Assembly (NCBI GenBank): GCA_040877625.1
Contig: JBBDNK010000033.1
Location: 124,001 to 188,000, forward strand
Length of the DNA stretch: 64,000 bases
Reading direction: 5' to 3'
DNA from: Methylonatrum sp040877625
GTDB lineage: Bacteria > Pseudomonadota > Gammaproteobacteria > Nitrococcales > Aquisalimonadaceae
Each line of letters starts with the position of its first letter. Positions within the stretch are counted from its first letter, which is position 1. Below the pieces are notes generated by a model. It was not told the origin of the DNA. It saw only the letters and a list, made by a program, of their open reading frames with translations, and made no database searches. The translations under genes and the position numbers were made by a program. Below, piece after piece: positions 43,092 through 52,285 of this stretch.

Positions 43092-43874
43092 TCAGTGCTT
43101 GGTGGTGTCGTCCTTGTCGATGTCCAGATCCTCCTTCTTCACCTCTTCACGGACGTCACGATGCTCCGTGTGCTTCTCCTTGCCAACCCGCACCTCTTCA
43201 CCAACACGGGTGTCCTTGCTCACGACCACCTCCTCGCGGCGCAAGGGGATAAAGACATCTTCTTCCTCACCAACTGGTTGATCCGCCGCCCGATCAACGT
43301 CGGCACGCTCCACCACCAGTTCCTCGCGTTCAATCTCCACCGGCTTGCTCACGACCTCCGTGCGGATCACCTTGCGCAGACGCACGCCGGCGGTTTCTTC
43401 ACGCTTGCCCACATGCAGTTGCTCTTCCTTGAGGGGAATAACCTGTTCCTCCTCCGTGGAAGCCGTGGTATCGCCTTCCGACGTCTCAGAGGCTCGGCCT
43501 TCCAGCGGATAATCGGCCGTGGGCGGCGACTGTGTCCCCTTGAAGCCATAGCCACGGTAGTAATCGTAGATTTCGCTGGCAGCGCCGGAATCTATCTCGA
43601 TCTGATCGTCGTATGAGGGCGCCTTCTTCACGACATCCCTGGTATAAGGCAGCCGGATGGCGTGACCATGCTCGTTGACGGCAGCCTCCTCGGCGGGTAC
43701 CACATGAGCACGCCCCATACCCAACCATCCCGTGCGCACACTCAGGAAAGCGGGATTGCCGGTGGGATCTTCCCAGACCGCCTCCACCTCTCCCACCTTC
43801 GAGCCGTCACGGTCCAATACCTTGAAGTCAATGTAATGCTCAAGATTGCTCACATGGGTGTGGCTATGTGGCAT
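43092..43874 (-). CDS. PRC-barrel and DUF2382 (YsnF/AvaK) stress-related protein
   Basis: 260-residue soluble acidic protein. The N-terminal PRC-barrel (about 10-90: IDFKVLDRDGSKVGEVEAVW, LPYTRDVVKKAP) is followed by a flexible acidic linker. The C-terminal DUF2382 domain is at about 140-250 (QVIPLKEEQLHVGKREE, VRLRKVIRTEVVSKPVEIEREE). The family includes Bacillus YsnF, a general-stress protein, and Deinococcus and cyanobacterial relatives; biochemical function unknown. High Glu, Asp and Lys content suits a salt or desiccation role (inference). It is monocistronic with an AT-rich upstream promoter. Confidence 0.88.
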   Translation of the reverse strand: MPHSHTHVSNLEHYIDFKVLDRDGSKVGEVEAVWEDPTGNPAFLSVRTGWLGMGRAHVVPAEEAAVNEHGHAIRLPYTRDVVKKAPSYDDQIEIDSGAASEIYDYYRGYGFKGTQSPPTADYPLEGRASETSEGDTTASTEEEQVIPLKEEQLHVGKREETAGVRLRKVIRTEVVSKPVEIEREELVVERADVDRAADQPVGEEEDVFIPLRREEVVVSKDTRVGEEVRVGKEKHTEHRDVREEVKKEDLDIDKDDTTKH

Positions 43875-43915
43875 CAGATGTCTCCCGAATTCACAAGGTT
43901 GATTAACACCTTATA

Positions 43916-43943
43916 AACATAGGAAACACGACCGGTACTTCAA
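43916..43943 (-). promoter_or_regulatory. Candidate promoter of the DUF2382 gene
   Basis: On the minus strand TTGAAG (plus 43938-43943), a 16-bp spacer and TATGTT (43916-43921) precede the start codon by about 42 bp in a markedly AT-rich stretch. Match is moderate. Confidence 0.4.
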
Positions 43944-44034
43944 GAAAATAAACAAGAAAACATGCTCAATATTTATTCTGTTATCGGGCTATAATTAACC
44001 CGACAAAAGCTGATTATCGGCACGCCAGCGGGCA

Positions 44035-44490
44035 TCAGTCGAACGGCACCTTCAGCGCAAAGGCAAAAATCGCGTAACCCGCGGTTGCCACGGACACGGA
44101 GATGGCCAGAAACTTTGCCAGGGCCCCGGGAGTCCAGGGCTCGAACTGCGCCAGAATGCCGGCGCAGATAAAGCCGACCACACTGGCCGGATAGAAGCCG
44201 ATGATTCCGATCAGCGCCGCCCAGAGTGCCATGACGGCGATCAGCGCCAGCGGCCGCCACAGGGACTGAATGGGCGTAACCGGCGAGCGCGGCAGACCGG
44301 TCAGCACGCGGGCAACGAGCACAGCCGCGGCCACGATCATTACAATGGCCACGGTTCTTGGAAAGATCGAACCGAACGTCGTGTAACGTTGGGTCTCATA
44401 CAGAACGTACGCGGCGAGACCAAGACAGAAAACCGCGGCAATCATACCTGGCCAGTCAAAACCCGTCTGTCGTGAAGCTTCACTCGACAT
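44035..44490 (-). CDS. tctB: Tripartite tricarboxylate transporter small subunit TctB (system 2)
   Basis: 151-residue TctB-type membrane protein with four helices. The ATG at 44490 lies inside the end of tctA (11-bp overlap), so it is the last gene of a coupled gntR-tctC-tctA-tctB operon; a TTG at 44499 is an alternative start. Typical TctB features are FGSIFPRTVAIVMIVAAAVLV and the C-terminal hydrophobic pair. It shares little with the TctB of system 1, so the two are not a recent duplication. Confidence 0.9.
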   Translation of the reverse strand: MSSEASRQTGFDWPGMIAAVFCLGLAAYVLYETQRYTTFGSIFPRTVAIVMIVAAAVLVARVLTGLPRSPVTPIQSLWRPLALIAVMALWAALIGIIGFYPASVVGFICAGILAQFEPWTPGALAKFLAISVSVATAGYAIFAFALKVPFD

Positions 44491-45985
44491 CAATGGCAAT
44501 CACCTTCTTTTTGAAACGCTCCAGAATTCGCGGTAATACCAGCCCCGTGAAGATCAGGGCAATGATGACCAGGGAAATGGGACGGGTGAAATAAATACCC
44601 CACATATTGCCTGTGGCATTACCGATCAGCCAGGACTGCACGAAACCCTGTTCAGCAATAGTTCCCAGCACCACGCCAAGCACAATCGGCGCCGGCGCAA
44701 AGCCCGCCCGGCTGAGCAGCCAGGCGATAACCCCCAGCACCAGCATGATGACGACATCGGAATAGCTGCTGTGAATGGCGTAGGTGCCAAGCACGGTCAT
44801 CAGCAAAATGCCTGGCACCAGCAGCGTCTTGGGTGTGGCCACAAACGCGCGAAAGGCGTAGCGGCCAATCAGCAGACCGATCGGCAGCATCAGCAGCGTC
44901 GCGATAAGCAGCCCGAAGATGAAGGTGTATACGATTGCGCTGTGCTCGGTAAACAGATCCGGCCCGATGCGAATGCCATGAACCAGCAAGGCACCGAGGA
45001 TGATCGCATCCGGCGGCGTACCGGGGATACCCAGTACCAGTGTTGGAATGAAGCCGCCGCCAACGGTGCCGTTGTTGGCGGATTCAGAGGCAATAATGCC
45101 GCCGGGGGCGCCTTTGCCGTACTCGGAGGGGTTACGCGAACTGCGGCGTGCCTCCGAATAGGCAAGCAACGATGCCACCGACCCACCCGCGGCCGGTAGC
45201 GCGCCGACCAGCGTGCCGATGAAGGAACTCCGCAACAGATTGAATTTCTCCCGCCAGGCATGGCCGAATGCTTCGCCGAGCCTTAGCCCCCGGGTATCGT
45301 CCACATCAACCTCGATGTGTGGATCCGGCGATGACACCAGGTCCAGGATGACCGGGACGCAGAATATGCCGATCAGCGCCACTATGATGTGGACACCGCC
45401 CGCCAGGGCGGCCTGATCGAAGGTAAAGCGCATGTCCCCACCCACCACGGCGGAACCGGTGAAGGAGATCAGCAGCCCGAGACACGCCCCAAGCAGACCC
45501 TTCATAAGTGTGCCCTTGGACAGCGATGCCACCAGCGTCAGGCCAAGCACCGCCAGCCAGAAATACTCGGGCGGGCCGAAGCTCAGCGCAACCTTGGCCA
45601 GTTGCGGAGCCAGCATCAACAACGCCAGCACACTGATTGCGCCACCGGTTACCGATGAGATGGTGGCCAGACTGAGCGCCATCTGCCCATCCCCCCGCTT
45701 GGCCATGGGGTAGCCGTCGAAAGTGGTGGCGATGGAGGAAGGCGTGCCCGGCGTATTGGCCAGTATGGCGGCATAACAGCCGCCATAAATGGCGCCCATG
45801 TAAATCGCCGCCAGCGCAATGAGCGCGGAATCCGGGGCCATGGTAAACGTCAGCGGGGTCAGTACCGCCACCGCCATGGTGGCGGTCAACCCCGGCATTC
45901 CACCGATAATGACCCCTGCAATGACTCCAACGACCGCCAGCATCAGATTCGCCGGCGAGAGCGCGAGAAGGAAATACTCAAGCAT
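44480..45985 (-). CDS. tctA: Tripartite tricarboxylate transporter large subunit TctA (system 2)
   Basis: 501-residue TctA permease with about 12 helices. It carries the repeated GGMPGLTATMAVAVLTPLTF and GALPAAGGSVASLLAYSEARR motifs and the central ESANNGTVGGGFIPTLVLGIPGTPPDAI block. I chose the ATG at 45985 (MLEYFLLALSPANLML, the family N-terminus); an ATG at 46000 adds five residues. It is paired with tctC and with a HutC-type regulator and lies next to a divergent enolase-superfamily enzyme, suggesting a sugar acid or hydroxy-diacid as substrate. Confidence 0.94.
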   Translation of the reverse strand: MLEYFLLALSPANLMLAVVGVIAGVIIGGMPGLTATMAVAVLTPLTFTMAPDSALIALAAIYMGAIYGGCYAAILANTPGTPSSIATTFDGYPMAKRGDGQMALSLATISSVTGGAISVLALLMLAPQLAKVALSFGPPEYFWLAVLGLTLVASLSKGTLMKGLLGACLGLLISFTGSAVVGGDMRFTFDQAALAGGVHIIVALIGIFCVPVILDLVSSPDPHIEVDVDDTRGLRLGEAFGHAWREKFNLLRSSFIGTLVGALPAAGGSVASLLAYSEARRSSRNPSEYGKGAPGGIIASESANNGTVGGGFIPTLVLGIPGTPPDAIILGALLVHGIRIGPDLFTEHSAIVYTFIFGLLIATLLMLPIGLLIGRYAFRAFVATPKTLLVPGILLMTVLGTYAIHSSYSDVVIMLVLGVIAWLLSRAGFAPAPIVLGVVLGTIAEQGFVQSWLIGNATGNMWGIYFTRPISLVIIALIFTGLVLPRILERFKKKVIAIDVE

Positions 45986-46043
45986 CAACCATGTCCCCAT
46001 CTCGCGTCCGGTGTCCGTTGGAGTACATTGCGAAGCCCCGGCT

Positions 46044-47006
46044 CTACTTGATCATGCCAAGCATGCGACCGATTTCCCGATAATTTTTGGCGAGCGTTCT
46101 GGAATAGTCCGGCATATCGGCATAAGAGACATCGAGCAGTACGTAACCGGCATCCTCCATCTGTTTGCGCAGGTCCGGATCCTGATTCACCTTGGCAAAC
46201 ACATCGGAGACCTGCTGCCGCATCTCCTCAGGCATGCTGGAAGGCACGGCGACACCCCGGCGGGCGCCGTCGACAAAGTCGATGCCCTTCTCCCTGAACG
46301 TGGGAACATCAGGGAACAGCGGATGGCGTTCCTCCATGGCGACACCGAGCAGTCGCACCCGGTCACCCTGCTCTACGCCCACGGTGGTAAACGCCCACTG
46401 GGCCTGGGTCTGATTGCCCAACAAGGCCGCGGAGGCCGCCGCCGTTCCGGTGAACGGTATGTAGGTGGTCTTGATGCCGGCAAAATGGTCAAAACTTTCC
46501 TGGGCGACATGCGGCGCGGAGTTGGTGCCGGTCCCCGCCACGGTGATCGTTCCGGGGCCCGCCTTGGCGCGCGCAACGAAATCTTCCAGATCCTTGATCG
46601 GACTGTCTTTCGGCACCACCAGCGCAAACGGCGTGAGCTGGAACATGTAGACGACATTCACGTCTTCGGTCTGGTAGCCGACGTTTCCGGCCAGCGGCTG
46701 AAGATAGATATGCGGCGTATTGATGCCCATGATCGTGGAACCATTGCCGGACAACGTATTCAGTTGCGCCCAGCCGGCCGCGCCACCGGCGCCGACACGG
46801 TACTGATAGACAAAGCCCTGCCCGGTCACCTTCTTGAAGGTGGCTTCCTGCATGCGCGCCGTCACATCCGATTCACCGCCGGGATTGAAATTGGTGATGT
46901 AGGTGACATCGTCAGTCGGCCAGTCCGCGGCACTCGCCAGACCCCAGCCCATGGATAACGCGGCCACACAGGCCGCGGCCTTCTTTGAAAAGCGTGGAAG
47001 TTGCAT
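46044..47006 (-). CDS. tctC: Tripartite tricarboxylate transporter periplasmic receptor TctC (system 2)
   Basis: 320-residue Bug/TctC binding protein. The signal peptide ends at GLASAAD (residue 26). The mature start WPTDDVTYITNFNPGGESD shows the family loop with Asn-Pro-Gly-Gly in place of the usual Tyr/Pro-Ala-Gly-Gly, placing it in a different subgroup from the TctC of system 1. It is 18 bp downstream of the gntR stop and 58 bp upstream of tctA. Confidence 0.93.
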   Translation of the reverse strand: MQLPRFSKKAAACVAALSMGWGLASAADWPTDDVTYITNFNPGGESDVTARMQEATFKKVTGQGFVYQYRVGAGGAAGWAQLNTLSGNGSTIMGINTPHIYLQPLAGNVGYQTEDVNVVYMFQLTPFALVVPKDSPIKDLEDFVARAKAGPGTITVAGTGTNSAPHVAQESFDHFAGIKTTYIPFTGTAAASAALLGNQTQAQWAFTTVGVEQGDRVRLLGVAMEERHPLFPDVPTFREKGIDFVDGARRGVAVPSSMPEEMRQQVSDVFAKVNQDPDLRKQMEDAGYVLLDVSYADMPDYSRTLAKNYREIGRMLGMIK

Positions 47007-47024
47007 GTTCGGAACTCCTCCGGT

Positions 47025-47774
47025 TCAGTTTGTTCTTGTACTTAGCAGGTCGATTTCGAGCTTGACGAAATCACCTCGGTAAACAATTTCAGCCAGGTAG
47101 ATGACCCGATTCTCCGCGTCGGTTATGACGCGGCGCACCTCGGCCACCGGGCCACCCACATCCATGCTCAGCAACTCCGCTGTCTCCATGTCGGCACGCC
47201 CGATCACAAGGCTCTGGTGTGCCGACTTTAGCTCCACGCCGTCAAGGCGATTCAGTACTTCCAGTGCGAGCCTGTTCTGAAACTCAAGGGGCGCTCGCTC
47301 ATAAATATCCGCTGCCAGGCACAGATCGATCAGGCAGTAAGGGTTCTGATCCTTGGAATGGACGCGCCGGATACGCTGATAGCCCGCACACGGCACACCA
47401 TCCTCGGCTGCAAGGCTCGCCGGCCGCTGCACCGGCGCGGTTTCGACGATGTGCATGCGGGTTCCATCGATCATCTTGAGCAAACGGGTCCATTCCGTCG
47501 CCACCCGCAGCCAGCGATTGTCACCGGCGCGCTGCTCGACGAATGTTCCCTTACCCTGCTTTCTCCAGATCAGCCCGTCCTGTTCCAACAGGGCGACTGC
47601 CTGACGCACCGTGCCGCGGGCCACCTCGAACTCCAGCACCAGTTCCTCCAGGGTCGGCAGGCGTCTGCCCTGCTCCCACTGACCGCTTTCGATCCGCCGC
47701 CGCAACTCGGACGCAACCTGGGCATAGAGCGGCAGGCAACTGCGCGAAAACGTGCTGGTGATTGACGACTTCAT
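47025..47774 (-). CDS. GntR-family regulator, HutC subfamily (UTRA domain)
   Basis: 249-residue regulator. The N-terminal winged helix (about 15-80) contains LYAQVASELRRRIESG and LEELVLEFEVARGTVRQAVALLEQDGLIWRKQGKGTFV. The C-terminal UTRA ligand domain (about 95-245) has the R-R-V-I-T-D and IVYRGDFVKLEIDL blocks. The ATG at 47774 begins the HTH region; upstream codons to 47861 are not conserved. It is the first gene of the transporter operon and divergent from the racemase-like gene, so it probably represses both in the absence of substrate. It is not of the FadR/FCD type expected for the TTGGT-N3-ACCAA operators. Confidence 0.92.
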   Translation of the reverse strand: MKSSITSTFSRSCLPLYAQVASELRRRIESGQWEQGRRLPTLEELVLEFEVARGTVRQAVALLEQDGLIWRKQGKGTFVEQRAGDNRWLRVATEWTRLLKMIDGTRMHIVETAPVQRPASLAAEDGVPCAGYQRIRRVHSKDQNPYCLIDLCLAADIYERAPLEFQNRLALEVLNRLDGVELKSAHQSLVIGRADMETAELLSMDVGGPVAEVRRVITDAENRVIYLAEIVYRGDFVKLEIDLLSTRTN

Positions 47775-47921
47775 GACTTCATCCGGTGCTCGGCATTCCA
47801 GGCTCGCAGCCTGGAGCCCTTGCTTCTGCATGCAATTGCATTCGATCTTGCGCCAATTCATCCAATTCGTCTAGTCGTACTATTCATGATACCTTTTTAC
47901 CTCCGTTTCAGGAGACCGCAC
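47775..47921. promoter_or_regulatory. Divergent gntR / racemase control region
   Basis: 147 bp holding three notable sites: a hairpin TCCAGGCT-CGC-AGCCTGGA (47797-47815) in the gntR leader; the perfect palindrome TGCAATTGCA (47831-47840); and around 47867-47882 TCGTCTAGTCGTACTA, which contains TCTAG/ACTAG-like half-sites similar to HutC-class operators. AGGAGA at 47910-47915 is the ribosome site that fixes the GTG start of the racemase-like gene. Confidence 0.5.
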
Positions 47922-49142
47922 GTGCTTGCAGATCAACCGCTCGCCATCAGCGACACGCTTCTACCCCAGACTTCCGATCTGCCGTTATCCGGCCCTGTGC
48001 GAATCCGCCGCGTGGACACCTACGTGCATCGAGCCCCCATCGCCCGACCGGTGTTGACGTCGTTTGGCGAAATGCGCGACCGCCCTGCGGTGCTGATCCG
48101 CGTCGAGGACCACGACGGCGCCCATGGCTGGGGCGAGGTATGGTGCAATTACCCCGCCTGCGGAGCAGAGCACCGGGCGCGGCTGCTGGACAGCGTCATC
48201 GCACCCCGGCTGATCGGCGCACGTTATGACAATGTCCCCGAAGCCACCCGGGACCTGGAGGCGTCGGTACGCGTGCTGGCCATCCAGACCGCGGAATGGG
48301 GCCCCCTGGCTCAGGTACTCGCGGGCCTCGATATCGCCTTGTGGGATCTTTCCGCCCGGCGCGCGAACACGCCTCTGGCCCGCCTGCTTGGCGCTTCCGG
48401 CTCTCGGATATCGGTGCCCGCCTATGCAAGCGGCATCAACCCGGAGGACGCCGCCCAAACTATCCGCGCCTTTCGACAGGCCGGCTACGGTGCATTCAAG
48501 ATCAAGGTGGGTTTCGGCCTGGAACGGGATACCCGGGCACTGTCCGCGGCGCGCGATGAACTTTCCGCCGGAGAACGCCTGATGATCGATGCCAACCAGG
48601 CGTGGAACCTGGATACAGCGCTGGAAATGTCCCGAGTGCTGGCGGAGTTCAGCCCCCAGTGGCTGGAGGAGCCGATGACGGCGGACACCGGCCTTGCCGA
48701 CTGGCACCGCCTGGCCGCGGACTCCCCCATTCCGATTGCCGGCGGTGAGAACCTGCGCGGCGTGGAGGCATTCAGCCGGGCAATGGACTCGGGCGTGATG
48801 CAGGTAATCCAGCCGGACATGTGCAAATGGGGCGGTGTTACCGGCTGTCTGCCGGTGGCCCGCGCCATCCGCGCCTCCGGCAAGCTTTACTGCCCGCATT
48901 TTCTCGGTGCCGGCATCGGCCTGATGGCCTCCGCGCAACTGTTGGCGGCGGTCGGTGGCGACGGACTTCTGGAGGTGGATTCAAACCCCAATCCGCTGCG
49001 CCAGAGCCTCGCCACCCCCTTTCCCGAACTGGACGGCAACGGCTGTTTCACGATTCCGCAACAGCCCGGCCTCGGCGTGGAGCCGGATCTGAACGCCTCA
49101 CGCCAGTGGCAGGTGGCGCATTATCACTGCACAGGCGGCTAG
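47922..49142 (+). CDS. Mandelate racemase/muconate lactonizing enzyme family protein
   Basis: Enolase-superfamily enzyme of 406 residues. The GTG at 47922 is chosen for the AGGAGA ribosome site 7 bases upstream. The N-terminal capping domain is followed by a barrel with the KxK pair K193/K195 (FKIKVGF), metal ligands D223 (IDANQAW), E249 or E250 (LEEP) and E276 (GGEN), then D299 (IQPDMCKWGG) and H326 (CPHFLGAG). This His-plus-KxK arrangement fits mandelate racemase-like acid-sugar dehydratases or racemases. The adjacent transporter suggests it acts on the imported acid. Confidence 0.9.
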   Translation: MLADQPLAISDTLLPQTSDLPLSGPVRIRRVDTYVHRAPIARPVLTSFGEMRDRPAVLIRVEDHDGAHGWGEVWCNYPACGAEHRARLLDSVIAPRLIGARYDNVPEATRDLEASVRVLAIQTAEWGPLAQVLAGLDIALWDLSARRANTPLARLLGASGSRISVPAYASGINPEDAAQTIRAFRQAGYGAFKIKVGFGLERDTRALSAARDELSAGERLMIDANQAWNLDTALEMSRVLAEFSPQWLEEPMTADTGLADWHRLAADSPIPIAGGENLRGVEAFSRAMDSGVMQVIQPDMCKWGGVTGCLPVARAIRASGKLYCPHFLGAGIGLMASAQLLAAVGGDGLLEVDSNPNPLRQSLATPFPELDGNGCFTIPQQPGLGVEPDLNASRQWQVAHYHCTGG

Positions 49143-49260
49143 CCAATGCATAGCCTGTGGATGATATCCGCCTCGCCTGTTACCTTAGTATCCAGTTTCG
49201 CCCTCCGGCCGTTGCATGGGTCGGGACCATCGAACTGGGCTGGCCTGTGGGATCGTCAGC

Positions 49261-50196
49261 GTGACACTGATAAGAAACACCCTGATCGCAGCGGCACTCT
49301 CCTTCTGCCTGTCTACGGCTTCCGCGCAGACGGCTACCCCGCCCAAGGCAAATCAGGCGAAGCTGGATATCGCCAAACTGCAGTTGGCCTCGGTTAACGC
49401 GGCGGTTGGCGGGGTCGTGGAAGATACACCGCTCTACATGAAAAACGCCGACAGGATGGTGCCCGTCGCGTCCATTACCAAACTCATGATGGCAATGGTC
49501 ATCCTGGACGCGGATCAACCGCTGGATGAATGGCTGACCATCGTCGCGCGCGAGCATGACGTGCTCAAGAACGCCTACTCGCGGATCCGCATCGGCTCCA
49601 GGCTCACGCGAAGCGCGCTGCTGCGGATTGCGCTGATGTCATCAGAGAACCTGGCCGCCCATGTACTGGCCAGCCATTATCCAGGTGGACGGAACGCATT
49701 CGTCACGGCGATGAACGAAAAGGCCGTCGCACTCGGCATGACACAGACGCGCTTTGTCGACCCCAGCGGCCTCTCGCCCGACAACCGCTCAACCGCCGCC
49801 GACCTGCTGAAAATGGTCAAGGCAGCCTACGACTATGCGCCGATCCGCGAATACAGCACCACCCGCCAATACACGGCCAGGTTTCGTGGCCCCCGTTACA
49901 CCCTGGGCTACGGCAACACCAATCCGCTGGTCAGCGGCAGCCGCTGGGACGTCGCGCTCAGCAAGACGGGCTACCTGACTGAATCCGGTCGATGCCTGGT
50001 GATGATTGCCAACATGAATGGTCAGCCGATAGCCGTGGTACTGCTGGACTCCCTGGGAACGCGAACGCCCATCGGCGACGTCGGCCGCGTAAGGCAATGG
50101 CTGACCACGGGAGCCAGCGGCGCCATCGCCGGTGCGGCACGCGAATACGAGCGGCGCCGGTCCGCCGAATACGAGCAAGCCAGCGCTGCCGATTAG
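49261..50196 (+). CDS. D-alanyl-D-alanine endopeptidase / carboxypeptidase (peptidase S11, PbpG-like)
   Basis: Low-molecular-weight penicillin-binding protein that trims or cleaves peptidoglycan cross-links in the periplasm. From the GTG at 49261 it has 311 residues with a signal peptide ending near STASAQ. Serine-acyl motifs are SITK (S71, K74), SSEN and KTG (LSKTGYL). Length and lack of a long C-terminal domain favour the PBP7/PbpG endopeptidase type over DacA. The start is uncertain; an upstream in-frame codon at 49216 gives a poorer signal sequence. Confidence 0.9.
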   Translation: MTLIRNTLIAAALSFCLSTASAQTATPPKANQAKLDIAKLQLASVNAAVGGVVEDTPLYMKNADRMVPVASITKLMMAMVILDADQPLDEWLTIVAREHDVLKNAYSRIRIGSRLTRSALLRIALMSSENLAAHVLASHYPGGRNAFVTAMNEKAVALGMTQTRFVDPSGLSPDNRSTAADLLKMVKAAYDYAPIREYSTTRQYTARFRGPRYTLGYGNTNPLVSGSRWDVALSKTGYLTESGRCLVMIANMNGQPIAVVLLDSLGTRTPIGDVGRVRQWLTTGASGAIAGAAREYERRRSAEYEQASAAD

Positions 50197-50203
50197 CGAA
50201 AGG

Positions 50204-50758
50204 TCAGGCCGCGGAGAACGGCGAATCCGGCACCGGCCGCAATCGGCCCACGAAGATCATCATCAGGCCGTCAACCAGCAACTGAACGCCAACCAACGCG
50301 CCGAGCAACCACATGGACGACATCGGCCACTGGAAAAGAATCAGCAGACCCAGCGCGATGGTAAGCACGGCATTGGCAATCAGCAGACCGCGCCCATGTT
50401 CACCCTGAAAGGCACTCGCCAACCGCGCGATACCGCCCGCGAGAAACAGCGAACCGGCAAGCAGGCTCAGTACCGCCAACCCGACACCCGGGTTACGCAA
50501 CGCGCCGATGCCCAGCACCAGGAACAGGGCACCACCGATCATGCCCTGCCAGAAACCAGGCTTTCTGATCCGAAACAACGATGCAGCAAGGAGCGCGATG
50601 CCGCTGATCAGCGCCAACCACCCCAGGAAAAGCACACTCACCACACTGGAAATCGCCACGTGACTCAGCATGACGATGCTGGCAACGACAAGCAGCAGAC
50701 CGAGCACAACATCCCAGCCCGAGTGCCGCATTTCAAACATAAGGGCATTTTCCGCCAT
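50204..50758 (-). CDS. HdeD family (DUF308) membrane protein
   Basis: 184-residue inner-membrane protein with six helices in three DUF308 repeats, as in E. coli HdeD, which is linked to acid resistance at high cell density. GILALLAAS-like pairs and the WLLGALVGVQLLVDGLMMI segment are typical. GGAG lies 9 bases upstream of the ATG. It converges on the peptidase gene with only 7 bp between stops. Confidence 0.88.
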   Translation of the reverse strand: MAENALMFEMRHSGWDVVLGLLLVVASIVMLSHVAISSVVSVLFLGWLALISGIALLAASLFRIRKPGFWQGMIGGALFLVLGIGALRNPGVGLAVLSLLAGSLFLAGGIARLASAFQGEHGRGLLIANAVLTIALGLLILFQWPMSSMWLLGALVGVQLLVDGLMMIFVGRLRPVPDSPFSAA

Positions 50759-50883
50759 GGGAGGATACTCCGTTGGGTGTTAAGGTAAAATCAGACACTG
50801 ACTTATAAATCAATGGCTTACACTTTCACCTTAGATCCACCCATGGTACCCGTCAACGTCGGTCGGGGTACCGTCTGACTCCG

Positions 50884-51501
50884 CTATGACCGCTTGCGCC
50901 GATAGGTCGGCAGAGACAGATTCCAGCGAATCGCCGCCAGCCGCAGACCAACACAGACAGTGAACGCCACGGCAGCCGACGCCATCACACTAAAACCAGC
51001 CCAGTGCAGCAGGACGTACGCAAAGCTCCCGGCCAGCGCCGCAAGTGCATAGATCTCCCGCTGCAGCACCAGCGGCACTTCATTGCAAAGCACATCGCGC
51101 ATCATGCCGCCGGCGATACCCGTGGTCACACCCATCATTGCCGCAATAGCGCCATGGGTGCCGGCAGTCAGGGCGAGCTGTGTGCCGGCAACGGCAAACA
51201 GCCCCAGACCCAGCGCATCCGCGATGCGCAACCACGGTTCGCGCGATTGCAGCCAGTTTGCCCAGGCGAAGGTCAGCAGCGCGGCAATCACGCAGACCAG
51301 CAAATAACCGGGATCGGCGACCCAGGTCACCGGGTGGATATCCAGCAGCAGATTGCGCAGCGTACCGCCGCCCAGGCCGGTCACCATGGCAACCACCACA
51401 AACCCGAACGGGTCCAGGCCCTTGCGCGCCGCGGCCATGCCGCCGGAAAGGGCAAAGACGAAGGTACCGGAGAGGTCAAGCGCATGGATGAGCGGGTTCA
51501 T
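50884..51501 (-). CDS. TRIC-type cation channel family protein (UPF0126, YicG-like)
   Basis: 205-residue membrane protein with seven helices in two UPF0126 repeats. The GLGGGTLRNLLLD and GIAGGMMRDVLCNEVPL motifs are the paired glycine-rich kinks of prokaryotic TRIC channels, reported to conduct K+ or Na+ as trimers. The ATG at 51501 gives the family N-terminus. It ends in a basic YRRKRS tail. It follows the methyltransferase-fold gene by 23 bp on the same strand. Confidence 0.9.
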   Translation of the reverse strand: MNPLIHALDLSGTFVFALSGGMAAARKGLDPFGFVVVAMVTGLGGGTLRNLLLDIHPVTWVADPGYLLVCVIAALLTFAWANWLQSREPWLRIADALGLGLFAVAGTQLALTAGTHGAIAAMMGVTTGIAGGMMRDVLCNEVPLVLQREIYALAALAGSFAYVLLHWAGFSVMASAAVAFTVCVGLRLAAIRWNLSLPTYRRKRS

Positions 51502-51524
51502 GGACAGTTCACCAGACAGACGGT

Positions 51525-52208
51525 TTACGCCGACGCGTCGTGGGCAAGCCAGATGTAATGGCGCGCGCCCTTGCCGGCACGGTGCGGCCGGATGACGACC
51601 TCCTCCACCTTGAAGCCGGCATGATGCAGACGGCCCTTGAACAAGCTGTCCGGCCCGGCCGACCACACCGCCAGCACCCCCTGCGGGCGTAACGCGCGTC
51701 GGGCCGTCTCCAGCCCGGCGACGGTATAGAGCCAGTCGTTGTCGCGGCGGATGAGCGCCTCCGGTCCATTATCGACATCAAGCAGAATCACATCGAAATC
51801 CGCGTGCTGTTGCCGCAACAGATCGCACACATCGCCGACATGAACCGAGCTGCGCGGGTCCGCGAGCGGCTGCCCGGCAGGTTCGCCCATGGCCTGCCTG
51901 TTCCAGTCCACCACTTCCGGCACCAGCTCCGCCACCACCACCTCGGCTTGCGGCCCAAGCGCCTGCAGGGCGGCGGCCAGCGTAAAACCCATGCCCAGCC
52001 CGCCGATCAGCACGCGCGGCCGCTCGCGCGCGCCGATACGCGCACAGGCGAGTTCCGCCAGTGCCTTCTCCGATCCATGCACGCGGCTGTTCATCAACTC
52101 GCCGCGACCGGGGATCTTGATCGAGAACTCTTCGCCGCGCTGATAGAGCCGCAGTTCCTTGTTGGTACCGGGAATCGGCGCGCTGCCGAGCAGGATGGAG
52201 GGAATCAT
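51525..52208 (-). CDS. Spermidine-synthase-like class I methyltransferase-fold protein
   Basis: 227-residue SAM-binding-fold protein. The glycine loop is VLIGGLGMGFTLAAAL (about 66-81), the acidic residue ending strand 2 is in VVVAELVPEVVDW, and DFDVILLDVDNGPEAL corresponds to the D-x-x-D region of spermidine synthases. It lacks the N-terminal beta-barrel domain and the YHE motif of true SpeE, so polyamine synthesis is unlikely. Such stand-alone proteins are annotated as spermidine synthase but uncharacterised. The ATG at 52208 is chosen because the upstream extension is low-complexity. Confidence 0.8.
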   Translation of the reverse strand: MIPSILLGSAPIPGTNKELRLYQRGEEFSIKIPGRGELMNSRVHGSEKALAELACARIGARERPRVLIGGLGMGFTLAAALQALGPQAEVVVAELVPEVVDWNRQAMGEPAGQPLADPRSSVHVGDVCDLLRQQHADFDVILLDVDNGPEALIRRDNDWLYTVAGLETARRALRPQGVLAVWSAGPDSLFKGRLHHAGFKVEEVVIRPHRAGKGARHYIWLAHDASA

Positions 52209-52285
52209 GAGGCCTCGAATTGGCGATAACGTGGGCTGGCACAAGACGGCAAGCCTAACCCGCGCCAGTTGCGTCGTCGAGTTGA

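Noticed and set aside
47025..47774. The HutC-type GntR as regulator of the TTGGT-N3-ACCAA regulon
   Set aside because: UTRA-type GntR proteins usually bind different sites, no such paired motif is found in its own control region, and it is 17 kb away next to another transporter.
50845..50872. GGTACCC/GGGTACC inverted repeat downstream of the TRIC-type gene as a terminator
   Set aside because: Long 14-base loop and no T-run; too weak to list as a feature.
51525..52208. True spermidine synthase
   Set aside because: Only the SAM-binding fold is seen; the N-terminal barrel and polyamine-site motifs are missing.
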